Assembly: GCA_963724365.1 (NCBI GenBank)
Contig: CAVRUR010000001.1
Span: 248,001 to 312,000 of the forward strand
Direction of reading: 5' to 3'
Origin: JALORV01 sp963724365
GTDB taxonomy: Bacteria > Pseudomonadota > Gammaproteobacteria > Burkholderiales > Burkholderiaceae_F
Length of the DNA stretch: 64,000 nt
Positions 8,989-18,044 of the stretch are shown here, in pieces. The position numbers and the translations under genes are program-made. Below the pieces are notes generated by a model. It worked only from the letters and a program-made list of their open reading frames with translations. It had not been told where the DNA came from and did no database searches. Within the stretch, counting starts at the first letter, position 1. Each line of letters begins with the position of its first letter.

Positions 8989-11900
8989 ATGAACGCGCCC
9001 CTTTCCGAAGCCGTCCGCCGTGCACTGACGGAGGTCACCCTCGACGACAAGTGGACCCTGGACCGCGGCCGCGCCTACATGAGCGGCACGCAGGCCCTGA
9101 TCCGCCTCGCCATGCTGCAGCGTCAGCGCGACCAGCTCGCCGGGCTGAACACCGCCGGGTTCATCAGCGGCTACCGCGGCTCGCCGCTCGGCGGCGTGGA
9201 CCAGACCGCGTGGAAGGCGAAGAAGCATCTCGAACGGCACCACGTGAAGTTCCAGCCGGGGCTGAACGAAGACCTCGCTGCGACCAGCGTCTGGGGCACG
9301 CAGCAGGTCAACATGTTCGAGGGCGCGAAGTACGACGGTGTATTTGCGATGTGGTACGGCAAAGGCCCCGGAGTGGATCGATGCGGAGATGTGTTCAAGC
9401 ACGCCAATGCGGCGGGCACCAGCCGGCACGGCGGCGTGCTGGCGCTGGCCGGCGACGACCATGGGGCCAAGTCGTCGACCCTTCCGCACCAGTCCGACCA
9501 CATCTTCAAGGCCTGCATGATGCCGGTGCTGTTTCCAGCCTCCGTGCAGGAGTACCTCGATATGGGCCTGCACGGCTTCGCGATGAGCCGTTACGCGGGC
9601 GTCTGGGTCGGCATGAAGACGGTGACCGAAGTGGTGGAGGCGTCCGCCTCGGTGATCGTCGATCCGGAGCGCGTCGAGATCCAGTTGCCGGCCGACTTCG
9701 CGATGCCACCCGGCGGCCTCAACGTCCGCTGGCCAGACGGTGCGCTCGAGATGGAAGCGCGCCTGCTGGACTACAAGCTGTATGCGGCGCTGGCGTATTG
9801 CCGTGCGAACAAGCTCAACCACACGGTGATCGATTCACCGCACGCGCGCTTCGGCATCGTCGCCAGCGGCAAGGCCTACCTGGATACGCGCCAGGCGCTG
9901 GCGGACCTGGGTCTCGACGAACAGACGTGCAAGGACATCGGCATACGGCTCTTCAAGTGCGGCATGGTATGGCCGCTCGAGGCGACCGCGATCCGGTCCT
10001 TCGCCGAGGGGCTGGAGGAAATCCTCGTGGTCGAGGAGAAGCGCCAGTTCGTCGAGTACCAGCTGAAGGAGGAGCTCTTCTCGTGGATCGGTACCGGCAA
10101 GCGCATCCCGCGCGTGATCGGCAAGTTCGACGAGAAGGACGGCGGCGAATGGGCCGTGCCGCAGGGCAACTGGATCCTGCCGGCGCACTATGAATTCTCT
10201 CCGGCGATCGTTTCCAAGGCGATCGTCGCGCGCATCGGCAAGCTCGAATTGCCGGCCGACATCCGCGCGCGCATGCAGGCGCGGCTGGCGATCATCGAGG
10301 CGAAGGAAAAGGCGCTGGCAAGGCCGCGCGTCGTCACTGAGCGCAAGCCGTGGTTCTGCTCGGGCTGCCCGCACAACACGTCCACCAATCTGCCGGAAGG
10401 CTCGCGCGCGGTGGCCGGCATCGGCTGCCACTACATGGTGGTCTGGATGGACCGCAACACGTCCACCTATACGCAGATGGGCGGTGAAGGTGTGCCATGG
10501 ATCGGTCAGGCGCCGTTTACCAACGAAAAGCACATCTTTGCCAACCTCGGTGACGGCACTTACTTCCATTCGGGCTCGCTGGCCGTGCGTGCAGCCGTCG
10601 CGGCCAACGTGCCGGTCACCTACAAGATCCTTTTCAACGACGCGGTCGCGATGACGGGCGGCCAGCCCACGGACGGGCAGATCACCGCTCCGCAGATCAC
10701 GCAGCAGATGCACGCGGAAGGCGTGAAGAAGATCGTCATCGTCACCGACGAACCGAGCAAATACGACGCCACCAGCGAACTCGACCACAGCGCCGTCAAC
10801 GCACACGGTGCGACCGGCGATGCATGGAAGCTGGCCCCGGGCGTCACGGTGCATCACCGCGACGAGCTCGACCGCATCCAGCGTGAACTGCGCGAGTATC
10901 CCGGCGTGTCGGTGCTGATCTACGACCAGACCTGCGCGTCGGAAAAGCGTCGGCGCCGCAAGAAGAACACGCCGGAGAAGACCGCGTTTCCGGACCCGGC
11001 GCGCCGCGTCGTGATCAACGACCTCGTCTGCGAAGGCTGCGGCGACTGCAGCGTCAAGTCCAATTGCCTCTCGGTCGAGCCGCTGGAGACCGAGTTCGGC
11101 CGCAAGCGCGCGATCAACCAGTCGAGCTGCAACAAGGACTACTCCTGCCTGAACGGCTTCTGCCCAAGCTTTGTCACGGTGGAAGGCGGCAAGCTGAAAA
11201 AGGGCAAGTCGTCGGTCACGGGCGCGTTGCCGGAGCTGCCGGAGCCGGTGCTTCCGCCGTTGAGGTCGCGCGGTGCCTACGGCATCGTGGTGACCGGCGT
11301 CGGTGGGACCGGCGTCGTGACCATCGGCCAGCTGCTTGGCATGGCGGCCCATCTCGAGGGACGCGGCGTGTCGGTGCTGGACATGGCAGGACTCGCGCAA
11401 AAAGGCGGTGCCGTCTTCTCGCACGTGCAGATCACGCCAGCGCCGGAGGATCTCTTCGCAACGCGCATCGCCATGGGCGAGGCCGATGTCCTGATCGGCT
11501 GCGATCTGATCGTCACCACCAGCAACGAGGCGCTGTCGAAGATCCAGCTCGGCAAGACCCGGGCCGTCGTGAACACGGCGGAATCGCCGACCGCGGATTT
11601 CGTACGCGACCCCAACTGGCAGTTCGGCGGCGGCAACCTCGCGCAACAGGTTCGGGACGCGGTGGGCTCGGAAGCCGACAGCCTGTTCGTCGATGCCAGC
11701 GCCATGGCGACGGCCCTGATGGGCGATGCGATCTACACCAACCCGTTCATGCTCGGCTTCGCGTGGCAGAAGGGCTGGCTTCCGCTGGCCCATGAAACGA
11801 TGCTGCGCGCGATCGAGCTCAATGGCGTGTCGGTCGAGGCGAACCGCAAGGCATTCGAGTGGGGCCGCACTGCGGCGCATGACGCTGAAGCCGTCCGCCG

Positions 11901-12627
11901 GATTGCCTTCCCCGACGCCGCCAACAACGTGGTCGAGCTCAAGCGCTTTGCCTCGACGCTCGAGGACATCGTCGGCCGTCGCGTGGAGTTCCTGACCGGC
12001 TACCAGAACGCTAGCTACGCGAAGCGCTATGCCGATCTTGTCGAACGCGTGCGGCGCGTCGAGTCCGACCGGCTGCAGTCGACGCAGCTGACCGAAGCGG
12101 TTGCGCGTTACTACTTCAAGCTGCTCGCCTACAAGGACGAGTACGAAGTGGCACGGCTGCATTCCGACCCGGCGTTCCGGGCACGGATCGCGAGCCAGTT
12201 CGAGGGCGACTATCGACTGAACTTCCACCTCGCACCGCCGCTGATGGCGCGACCGGATCCCGTCACCGGCCGCATACAGAAGATTCACTTCGGCGCGTGG
12301 GTTATGCCGGTGTTTTCTGTCCTGTCCCGACTGAAGTTCCTGCGCGGCACGGTGCTTGACGTGTTCGGATACAGCGCCGAACGCCGCACCGAGCGCGCGC
12401 TGATCGGCGAGTACGAGGCGCTGGTCGACGAGATCCTGACGCGGCTCGCAGCGGATAACCATGACGTCAGCATTCAGCTGGCCAGCTTGCCAGAGGAAAT
12501 CCGCGGCTACGGCCACATCAAGGAGCGCAACCTGGCGGCCGTTCGTCCGAAATGGTCCACATTGTTGGCCAGACTGCGCGGCCAGGTCACTGCGCAGGTG
12601 ATCCGCATGCCGCAGAAGGCCGCCTGA
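8989..12627 (+). CDS. Indolepyruvate ferredoxin oxidoreductase family protein (fused alpha/gamma)
   Basis: This 1,212-residue protein is a single-chain 2-oxoacid:ferredoxin oxidoreductase of the proteobacterial type. In order it has: an N-terminal pyrimidine-binding domain (SGYRGSPLGGVD); CSGCPHNTST near residue 458; a thiamine-diphosphate site (GDGTYFHSG, then AVAMTGGQ) near residue 521; a 4Fe-4S cluster motif CEGCGDCSVKSNC near residue 680; a gamma-type domain beginning VTGVGGTGVVTIGQ near residue 766; and a long C-terminal region. It should convert aryl or branched 2-oxoacids to acyl-CoA with reduction of ferredoxin, which fits amino-acid catabolism elsewhere in the window. The ATG at 8989 follows an AGGAG site; the longer frame upstream lacks one. 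Confidence 0.92.
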   Translation: MNAPLSEAVRRALTEVTLDDKWTLDRGRAYMSGTQALIRLAMLQRQRDQLAGLNTAGFISGYRGSPLGGVDQTAWKAKKHLERHHVKFQPGLNEDLAATSVWGTQQVNMFEGAKYDGVFAMWYGKGPGVDRCGDVFKHANAAGTSRHGGVLALAGDDHGAKSSTLPHQSDHIFKACMMPVLFPASVQEYLDMGLHGFAMSRYAGVWVGMKTVTEVVEASASVIVDPERVEIQLPADFAMPPGGLNVRWPDGALEMEARLLDYKLYAALAYCRANKLNHTVIDSPHARFGIVASGKAYLDTRQALADLGLDEQTCKDIGIRLFKCGMVWPLEATAIRSFAEGLEEILVVEEKRQFVEYQLKEELFSWIGTGKRIPRVIGKFDEKDGGEWAVPQGNWILPAHYEFSPAIVSKAIVARIGKLELPADIRARMQARLAIIEAKEKALARPRVVTERKPWFCSGCPHNTSTNLPEGSRAVAGIGCHYMVVWMDRNTSTYTQMGGEGVPWIGQAPFTNEKHIFANLGDGTYFHSGSLAVRAAVAANVPVTYKILFNDAVAMTGGQPTDGQITAPQITQQMHAEGVKKIVIVTDEPSKYDATSELDHSAVNAHGATGDAWKLAPGVTVHHRDELDRIQRELREYPGVSVLIYDQTCASEKRRRRKKNTPEKTAFPDPARRVVINDLVCEGCGDCSVKSNCLSVEPLETEFGRKRAINQSSCNKDYSCLNGFCPSFVTVEGGKLKKGKSSVTGALPELPEPVLPPLRSRGAYGIVVTGVGGTGVVTIGQLLGMAAHLEGRGVSVLDMAGLAQKGGAVFSHVQITPAPEDLFATRIAMGEADVLIGCDLIVTTSNEALSKIQLGKTRAVVNTAESPTADFVRDPNWQFGGGNLAQQVRDAVGSEADSLFVDASAMATALMGDAIYTNPFMLGFAWQKGWLPLAHETMLRAIELNGVSVEANRKAFEWGRTAAHDAEAVRRIAFPDAANNVVELKRFASTLEDIVGRRVEFLTGYQNASYAKRYADLVERVRRVESDRLQSTQLTEAVARYYFKLLAYKDEYEVARLHSDPAFRARIASQFEGDYRLNFHLAPPLMARPDPVTGRIQKIHFGAWVMPVFSVLSRLKFLRGTVLDVFGYSAERRTERALIGEYEALVDEILTRLAADNHDVSIQLASLPEEIRGYGHIKERNLAAVRPKWSTLLARLRGQVTAQVIRMPQKAA

Positions 12628-12646
12628 CGACGGGGCGCCCGCATCC

Positions 12647-12668
12647 GCCCGCGAAAATCTTCGCGGGC
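12647..12668 (+). terminator. Perfect 9-bp hairpin after the oxidoreductase gene
   Basis: GCCCGCGAA and TTCGCGGGC form a perfect 9-bp stem with a four-base loop, 19 bases after the stop of the indolepyruvate oxidoreductase gene. No T-tract follows, so it may act as a processing or stability element, or as a weak terminator, rather than a classical intrinsic terminator. Confidence 0.45.
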
Positions 12669-12764
12669 CTACCGAATTCGCGGCACTAGTTGGTGGCGCA
12701 ACGGCTCGGATCGGCCTAAGGTACGTTGCACGCGACAATCGATCGCGCCGGGAAGGGAAGTTTC

Positions 12765-13142
12765 ATGCGGGAAAAGACCGGCCATTCGCCATGCGGCGGA
12801 GGTCTGCCGGCCGTCGAGTGCGACCTGCCGAAGCCCGCGAACCAGGCGGACCATCTGACTGCGCTCGCGCAGGAAGCGCGGCTGCTGGAATTCGGACTAG
12901 AAGGGGACGGTGACGCCGCGCGCGCGGTGGCGGCCGACCTCGAATCCGCACTGTCCAACGCGATGGACGCCGAATCTCCCGATGAACTGACGCTGGCACG
13001 CGCGGCGATCGACACTGTCCTTGGACGAGTCGTCAGTTTGGGGATGAGCCTTTCCGCGCAGCTGACCGACATGGAAGTCGACGGCATCCTCGGGATGGCC
13101 CATATGTCCGTGCTGAGCGCCGTGTTGAGCGAACACGCCTGA
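12765..13142 (+). CDS. Hypothetical protein, 125 residues
   Basis: I do not recognise this protein. The frame has the GC-rich third positions of its neighbours, and a GGAAGGGAAG ribosome-binding site sits just before the ATG at 12765. It is soluble, acidic and mostly helical in appearance, with an Ala/Leu/Asp-rich sequence. An N-terminal cysteine pair (Cys9 and the later VECDL) is present, and a central ESPDELTLARAAIDTVLGRVV segment looks amphipathic. It has no signal peptide or membrane span. It lies between the oxidoreductase and the convergent DUF3108 gene and is probably transcribed alone. Confidence 0.55.
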   Translation: MREKTGHSPCGGGLPAVECDLPKPANQADHLTALAQEARLLEFGLEGDGDAARAVAADLESALSNAMDAESPDELTLARAAIDTVLGRVVSLGMSLSAQLTDMEVDGILGMAHMSVLSAVLSEHA

Positions 13143-13160
13143 GGCCTTCGGCTCCGACGA

Positions 13161-14252
13161 TCAGGGTTTGACGTCGGGCTGCTGAATCGGGGCGGCGGGC
13201 GGTTCCGTTCCGGGCAAGTGCGCGAGCACGCTGTCCCACACCTCGTCGTTGGTGTCGACAAAGCGCAGTCGTACCGGGATCCAGTCGAGATCCGGCGCCA
13301 TCCATAGCTCGACCGCCCGGTTGGAGTTCGGTCCCTTCGGTCGCAGGACCTTGAGCGTCTGCAACTCCTTGCCCTGGATCGTGATCGGTTCGAAGCCGTC
13401 GACCACGAACGTATAGCTTTCCACCTTGCGACGCGCGACCTGGAAGCTGATCAGCGATCCCGGAGTGAAGCGCCATGGATAGGTCTGCGCAAGCAACGGC
13501 AGGTGAAACTGCAGTGACAGCGGGTCCTGCGTTCCGTCATCGAACGGCGACGGTTCGCCCGCGCCGCGTCCGGCGAATCGCACGATGTGGCTGGTCCAGT
13601 CGAAGTCGACCGTCAACTCGCGGTTGGCGATCTCTATGCGCTCCAGGTACTGGGTCGGCGCAATGCCGAACGGCCTGAGTTCACCAGTCGAACGCAGATC
13701 GAGCAGCCCCGGGGGATCGACCGTGCGCAACCAGAGTTCGTAGCGCGCCTTGTCGAGATCGATCGTCCAGTCGACATAGGTCATCACGTCGATTCCGCGC
13801 ATGCGCGAGTACGTGGTGCGATAGGCGATGCGCCCTTTGGTCGGCAGTTCCTTGACGCCGGGTGGCAGCCTGGATGGTTCCGCCGCGGGCTCAGTCACCG
13901 GTGGCGGCGGTGCCTCGACCGGCGCAGGTGCCGGAGGCGGGGCAGGTTCAGGAGTCGGCGCGGGCGACGGTGCCGGCAGGGCGGGAGCCGCTGCCACGAC
14001 ACTCGGCGTGCGCGGCGTCGGCGTCGCTTTGGGCCGCGGTGGTGGGGGCGCCGGTGCCGCCGGCGGCGCCGGCGGCTTCAGCAACGCGATCGACATCGTC
14101 GTCTGTGTCGGCTTGTCCGGCCTGTCCAGCGCGAGTTCGCGTCGCACGCCGGTGATCGCCAGCACATGCATCAGCACGACGATTCCGAGGACGACTGCGC
14201 CACGCCGCCAGTGGCGTCGACGCCAGTGCTCTCCCGGTTCCTGCCTCACCAT
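13161..14252 (-). CDS. DUF3108 domain-containing protein with TonB-like proline-rich linker
   Basis: The product has 363 residues. A basic N-terminus (HWRRRHWRRG) and one membrane span (about residues 19-35) are followed by a roughly 90-residue Pro/Ala linker of the kind seen in TonB. A periplasmic DUF3108 domain starts near residue 130, with RIAYRTTYSRMRGIDVMTYVDWTIDLDKARYELWLRT. The C-terminus contains TFVVDGFEPITIQGKELQTLKVLR and WMAPDLDWIPVRLRFVD, typical of DUF3108. The function is unknown; the architecture suggests an envelope-spanning protein anchored in the inner membrane. It is divergent from the fumarylacetoacetate hydrolase gene across a 150-base gap. Confidence 0.85.
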   Translation of the reverse strand: MVRQEPGEHWRRRHWRRGAVVLGIVVLMHVLAITGVRRELALDRPDKPTQTTMSIALLKPPAPPAAPAPPPPRPKATPTPRTPSVVAAAPALPAPSPAPTPEPAPPPAPAPVEAPPPPVTEPAAEPSRLPPGVKELPTKGRIAYRTTYSRMRGIDVMTYVDWTIDLDKARYELWLRTVDPPGLLDLRSTGELRPFGIAPTQYLERIEIANRELTVDFDWTSHIVRFAGRGAGEPSPFDDGTQDPLSLQFHLPLLAQTYPWRFTPGSLISFQVARRKVESYTFVVDGFEPITIQGKELQTLKVLRPKGPNSNRAVELWMAPDLDWIPVRLRFVDTNDEVWDSVLAHLPGTEPPAAPIQQPDVKP

Positions 14253-14402
14253 CGTGTGCTGTGTCGCGCGCAGCGCCTTCGCCCGCCAGTCTGTCGCTCA
14301 CCCGTCGTTGCCACCCGTCGTTGCCACCGATTCATCCGCCGACCACGAGCCCCACCGCTAAGATACCGGCTTCCTCGCTTTCTCAACTCCCGATCTCATC
14401 CG

Positions 14403-15392
14403 ATGAAGCTCGCGACCTTGAAGGATGGTTCGCGCGACGGGCAACTCGTCGTCGTCTCGCGCGATCTGACGCAGGCTCATCACGCGGCCGGGATCGTCGG
14501 GCGACTGCAGAGTGCCCTCGATGACTGGTCGTTCTTCGCGCCACAGCTCGACGATCTGTATCAGACGCTCAACGAAGGGCGCGCCCGGCACGCGTTCACG
14601 TTCGATGCACGCATGGCGATGGCGCCGCTGCCGCGTGCCTACCAGTGGGCCGACGGCTCCGCCTACGTCAATCACGTCGAGCTCGTGCGCAAGGCACGTG
14701 GCGCGGAGATGCCGGCCTCGTTCTGGACCGATCCGCTGATGTACCAGGGCGGCTCCGACGATCTGCTCGGGCCGCACGATTCGATCGCCTGCCCGAGCGA
14801 GGAGTTCGGCATCGACTTCGAGGCCGAAGTTGCCGTCATCACCGACGACGTTCCGATGGGCACGAAGCCGCGTGACGCCGTGGAACACATTCGCCTGCTA
14901 ATGCTGGTGAACGACGTCAGCCTGCGCAACCTGATTCCGGCCGAGCTCGCGAAGGGCTTCGGCTTCTTCCAGAGCAAGCCGGCAACCGCATTTTCACCCG
15001 TCGCGGTGACGCCGGACGAACTCGGTGACGCGTGGCACGATGCCAAGGTCCATCGGCCGCTGGTCGTGCACTGGAACGAGGCCAAGGTTGGCGAACCCAA
15101 CGCCGGAGACGACATGACTTTCGACTTCGGGCAACTGATCGCGCACGTGGCGCGGACCCGCAACCTGCGCACCGGCTCGATCATCGGTTCTGGAACCGTG
15201 TCGAACCTCGATCGCGCCCGCGGCTACTGCTGCATCGCTGAAAAACGCAGCCTCGAGATGATCGAATCGGGTGTCGCGACCACACCATTCATGAAGTACG
15301 GCGACCGGGTGCGCATCGAGATGTTCGATGTGCAAGGACGGTCCATCTTCGGCGCGATCGACCAGCCAGTTGCCGCGCCGGCGCGCCGCTAG
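14403..15392 (+). CDS. Fumarylacetoacetate hydrolase family protein
   Basis: The product has 329 residues. The metal-binding region SEEFGIDFEAEVAVITDDVPMG at about residues 137-158 carries the E-x-E and downstream acidic ligands of the FAH fold. Later come LLMLVNDVSLRNLIP, FQSKPATAFSPVAVTPDELG and GSIIGSGTVSN, all conserved in fumarylacetoacetate hydrolases of this length class. It probably hydrolyses a C-C bond of an acylpyruvate-type substrate, perhaps fumarylacetoacetate in tyrosine degradation. No maleylacetoacetate isomerase or homogentisate dioxygenase is adjacent, so the exact substrate is open. The ATG at 14403 was chosen because the upstream frame extension lies over the divergent DUF3108 gene. 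Confidence 0.88.
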   Translation: MKLATLKDGSRDGQLVVVSRDLTQAHHAAGIVGRLQSALDDWSFFAPQLDDLYQTLNEGRARHAFTFDARMAMAPLPRAYQWADGSAYVNHVELVRKARGAEMPASFWTDPLMYQGGSDDLLGPHDSIACPSEEFGIDFEAEVAVITDDVPMGTKPRDAVEHIRLLMLVNDVSLRNLIPAELAKGFGFFQSKPATAFSPVAVTPDELGDAWHDAKVHRPLVVHWNEAKVGEPNAGDDMTFDFGQLIAHVARTRNLRTGSIIGSGTVSNLDRARGYCCIAEKRSLEMIESGVATTPFMKYGDRVRIEMFDVQGRSIFGAIDQPVAAPARR

Positions 15393-15433
15393 CACACTGT
15401 CCCGACTTCGCGCCCGCATCGAGAGGAGCCACC

Positions 15434-16066
15434 ATGCCAGACAATTCAGCCCCTGCGAACCCGTTCTCTGGGATGGGCAATCCTTTCGACGTGATGCAGA
15501 AGATGTGGGGCATGGCCGGCATGCCGACGCCCGGCAACCTCGCGTCGCTCGTGCGCGCGCCGCAGCAGATGCCGAGCATGCTCGCGCCGACCATCGACAT
15601 CGGCGAGCTGGACAAGCGCATCGCCGACCTGCGTGCGGTCGAGCAGTGGCTCGAGCTGAACGCCAGCATGCTGCGCACCACCATCCAGACGCTGGAAGTG
15701 CAGCGCGCGACGATCGCCACGCTCAAGGGCATCAGTGGCGCGATGATGGCGCCGATGATGGGTCCGCCGCCACCGCAGAAGAGTCCGTTCCCGCCGATTC
15801 CCCCGGAATTCAGCGCCCCCCCGGCCGCCGCAACAATGGCCCCGCCTCCCGAACCGGAGGCCGAGGCGAAACCGGTCCGCCCGCGACGCAAGGCAGGCGC
15901 GCACACCCCGTCACTGTCGGACGATGCGCTGAATCCTGCAGCGTGGTGGCACACACTGCAGGATCAGTTCTCGAAGATCGCCGCGGCCGCGTCCGAATCG
16001 GCGCCGGCAGAAGCCAAGACTCCTGCGCGCAAGGCGAAGCGGGCGCGCCGCAAGGCGAAGCGATAG
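15434..16066 (+). CDS. phaM: PhaM family polyhydroxyalkanoate granule regulator
   Basis: The 210-residue product has the PhaM layout. An N-terminal NPFDVMQKMWGM segment is followed by a helical core PTIDIGELDKRIADLRAVEQWLELNASMLRTTIQTLEVQ. A Pro/Ala linker comes next, and the tail ends in KTPARKAKRARRKAKR, a basic AK-repeat that binds DNA in the family. Known PhaM activates PHA synthase and tethers granules to the nucleoid so that they are shared between daughter cells. No phaC, phaA or phaP is in the window. An AGGAG site precedes the ATG at 15434. Confidence 0.85.
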   Translation: MPDNSAPANPFSGMGNPFDVMQKMWGMAGMPTPGNLASLVRAPQQMPSMLAPTIDIGELDKRIADLRAVEQWLELNASMLRTTIQTLEVQRATIATLKGISGAMMAPMMGPPPPQKSPFPPIPPEFSAPPAAATMAPPPEPEAEAKPVRPRRKAGAHTPSLSDDALNPAAWWHTLQDQFSKIAAAASESAPAEAKTPARKAKRARRKAKR

Positions 16067-16106
16067 CGAGTCCCGATATCAGAAGACCGCGCGCACCTCA
16101 GGCGAC

Positions 16107-16889
16107 CTACATCACATAGTTGAGTGCAAGGCGCCCGCCGTCGGGGTAGAGCGTCGTTCCGGTGAGGTACGACGCATCGTCGCTGGCGAGGAAGACCGCA
16201 ATCCTGGCAACTTCATCGGGTTCGCCCAAGCGGCCCAGCGGCGTACGCGACAGGATACGTTGCCGCGCCGCTTCGTTGGTCAGCACGGCGGTCTTGAGCA
16301 GTTCGGTGGCGATCGATCCGGGGCCAATGCCCATCACGCGGATGCCCTGGGGCGCCAGCCCGAGCGCCATCACCTTCGTCAACTGGTTGAGCCCACCTTT
16401 GCTGACCGTGTAGGGCACCTGGTTGGCGATAGCCAGCACCGCATTGACACTGGAAATGTTGATGATGACGCCGCGCTGACCATCGCTGCGCGCGGGTTGC
16501 GTCACCATGCGCCGCGCCGCGGCCTGAGCGCACAGGAACGCGCCCTTGAGGTTGATGCGCAGCACGCGGTCGAAATCGTCCTCGGCCAGGTCGAGGAAGT
16601 CGGCGGCGTGCACGATGCCGGCGTTGTTGACGAGGATGTCGAGCGCGCCGTACTGCGCGGCCGCGTGCTCGACCAGAGCCTCACAGTCGGCCTTCAAGCC
16701 GACGTCTGCGCGACGGAAGGCCGCGGTACCGCCGTTGGCAGCGATGTCTTTCACGAGTGCGGCCGCGCCGACTTCGTTGACATCGCCCAGCATGACCCTG
16801 GCACCCTGCTCGGCAAAGTGGCGGGCACACGCTGCGCCGATGCCCTGGGCGGCCCCCGTGATCACGGCCACCCGGTTGGCCAGTTTCAT
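16107..16889 (-). CDS. SDR family NAD(P)-dependent oxidoreductase
   Basis: This 260-residue classical short-chain dehydrogenase has TGAAQGIGAACA at residues 11-22, NNAGIVHAADF near residue 88, the catalytic Ser in INISSVNA and YTVSK near residue 160. The C-terminal SDDASYLTGTTLYPDGG is typical of the 3-oxoacyl reductase / glucose-1-dehydrogenase-like group. It lies 67 bases downstream of the B12-binding MerR gene on the same strand and could be its operon partner, so light regulation is conceivable. The substrate is unknown. Confidence 0.9.
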   Translation of the reverse strand: MKLANRVAVITGAAQGIGAACARHFAEQGARVMLGDVNEVGAAALVKDIAANGGTAAFRRADVGLKADCEALVEHAAAQYGALDILVNNAGIVHAADFLDLAEDDFDRVLRINLKGAFLCAQAAARRMVTQPARSDGQRGVIINISSVNAVLAIANQVPYTVSKGGLNQLTKVMALGLAPQGIRVMGIGPGSIATELLKTAVLTNEAARQRILSRTPLGRLGEPDEVARIAVFLASDDASYLTGTTLYPDGGRLALNYVM

Positions 16890-16956
16890 ATGGTGCGTCC
16901 TTCGTCTTCAGGGTTCATGGCGAAGCTGGATTGTCCTGCTGGGCCACGCGAGGGAG

Positions 16957-17893
16957 TCAAGCAAAGCCATGACGCTCACGCCACTCCGCGACCGCGGGCT
17001 CGACATCCTCCAGCGAAACCAGCACACGGATATCCGGCGGCGGACGACGGCGCAGGATGGGCGCCGAGCCTCCGGCCCAGATCTCGATCGAGTCCGGCAA
17101 GTGCGAACGCAGATCCGCAAGTCCGTCGAGGATCTGGTTGGGATTGACGATCGGCGTGAACGACAACGCGACGACGTCGATCTGCTGCGCCTTGCATGCG
17201 AAGACGATCTCCGACAGCGGCGTCTGCGTGCCCAGCGAAATGCAGCAGGCGCCATCGAGCGCCAGCATGGCCTCGACCATCAGCACACCGAGCCCGTGCG
17301 GCTCCTGGGGAAACGTCGTCAGCAGGACGCGCGGGCCGATTGCGGAGTGCGGGATCGTTGTGATCGCGCCGCGCAGGATGGACTGCATCGCCTCCGTGTA
17401 CTGATGCTCCTCGAAAATCTGCAGGCGTCCGCGCGCCCATTCATCACCGATCATCGTGGAGAGCGGCGCCACGACGTCGGTGATGAAACGCGCCAGCCCG
17501 AGTCGCAGCAAGCCCTGCGAAAGCAGGCGTCGCAATTCGTCGGGCCGATGTTCCGCCACGCAGTCCCGGCATCGCACGAGGTCGTCTGCCGCATCCGGCG
17601 CGTTGATCGAGCCTGGCGTCTCGCCAAGCCCCTCGGCCAAGCCGCTGCAATTCTGTCAAGGATCGTCCGATGATCTTCCCCGGACGATGGCCCTGGTCGA
17701 TCAGCCGCTTGAGCAGGCGCAGTTTGTCGACCTGGTCGACCGGGTAGGTGCGCTCACCGAACGCATCCCGCGATGGAACGGGAAACCCGTAGCGTCGTTC
17801 CCATACCCGCAGCGCATCCTTCGACAGGCCGGTGTCGCGCTCGACAGCGGCAATCGAAACAGTGAGCGTTCGGGGCACAGTGCGTTCGTTCAT
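16957..17893 (-). pseudogene. litR: LitR/CarH-type B12-binding MerR photoreceptor regulator, split by a +1 frameshift
   Basis: Frame one, from ATG 17893, gives a MerR helix-turn-helix (SIAAVERDTGLSKDALRVWERRYGFP). The conserved reading then moves one base near 17640 into a 227-residue frame ending at 16957. Removing one T of the coding-strand CTTGG joins them as SLTELQR-LAEGLGETPG, an intact protein of about 311 residues. The second part has the B12-binding cap and Rossmann fold with W-x9-EH (WARGRLQIFEEH) and E-x-H-x-x-G (EPHGLG), the signature of light-sensing LitR/CarH regulators. In the dark such proteins with adenosylcobalamin repress; light releases them. It is divergent from gpx and precedes an SDR. 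Either a sequence error or a real inactivation would explain it. Confidence 0.85.
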
Positions 17894-17949
17894 ACGAATT
17901 TGTCATGGCCGGCCGGCATCGGACGGCAGGCGGGGGAGACCGTCCCATT

Positions 17950-17962
17950 TTGTCCTAGACAA
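17950..17962. promoter_or_regulatory. Candidate LitR operator in the litR/gpx divergent region
   Basis: TTGTC-CTA-GACAA is a perfect inverted repeat with 5-base arms. It lies just before a TTGACA-type promoter reading toward glutathione peroxidase. On the other strand it lies between TTGTGT and CAAAAT (17-base spacing), which could serve litR itself. MerR proteins commonly bind palindromes inside promoter spacers. The assignment to LitR is inferred from position only. Confidence 0.4.
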
Positions 17963-17966
17963 TTCA

Positions 17967-17996
17967 TTGACACAATCCGTGTCGGCTTGGGATCAT
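17967..17996 (+). promoter_or_regulatory. Putative sigma70-type promoter for gpx
   Basis: A perfect -35 TTGACA at 17967-17972 and GATCAT at 17991-17996 (four of six matches to TATAAT) are separated by 18 bases, about 50 bases before the gpx start. The region is more AT-rich than its surroundings. Confidence 0.4.
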
Positions 17997-18044
17997 CCGT
18001 ACTTCTTTCCCGCACTTCGGCCCGGTCCTACGGTCCAAGCTCCC

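Noticed and set aside
9835..12738. A 967-codon open frame on the minus strand over the indolepyruvate oxidoreductase gene
   Set aside because: It is the antisense shadow of a well-supported gene with thiamine and iron-sulfur motifs. High GC content removes stop codons from the other frames, and the shadow has no recognisable motif.
17444..17640. Two separate genes (a short MerR protein and a stand-alone B12-binding protein) instead of a frameshifted litR
   Set aside because: The overlap region of the MerR frame (after SLTELQRL) has no conservation, and the join at CTTGG gives a continuous LitR of normal length. The second frame would need a TTG start with no ribosome-binding site.
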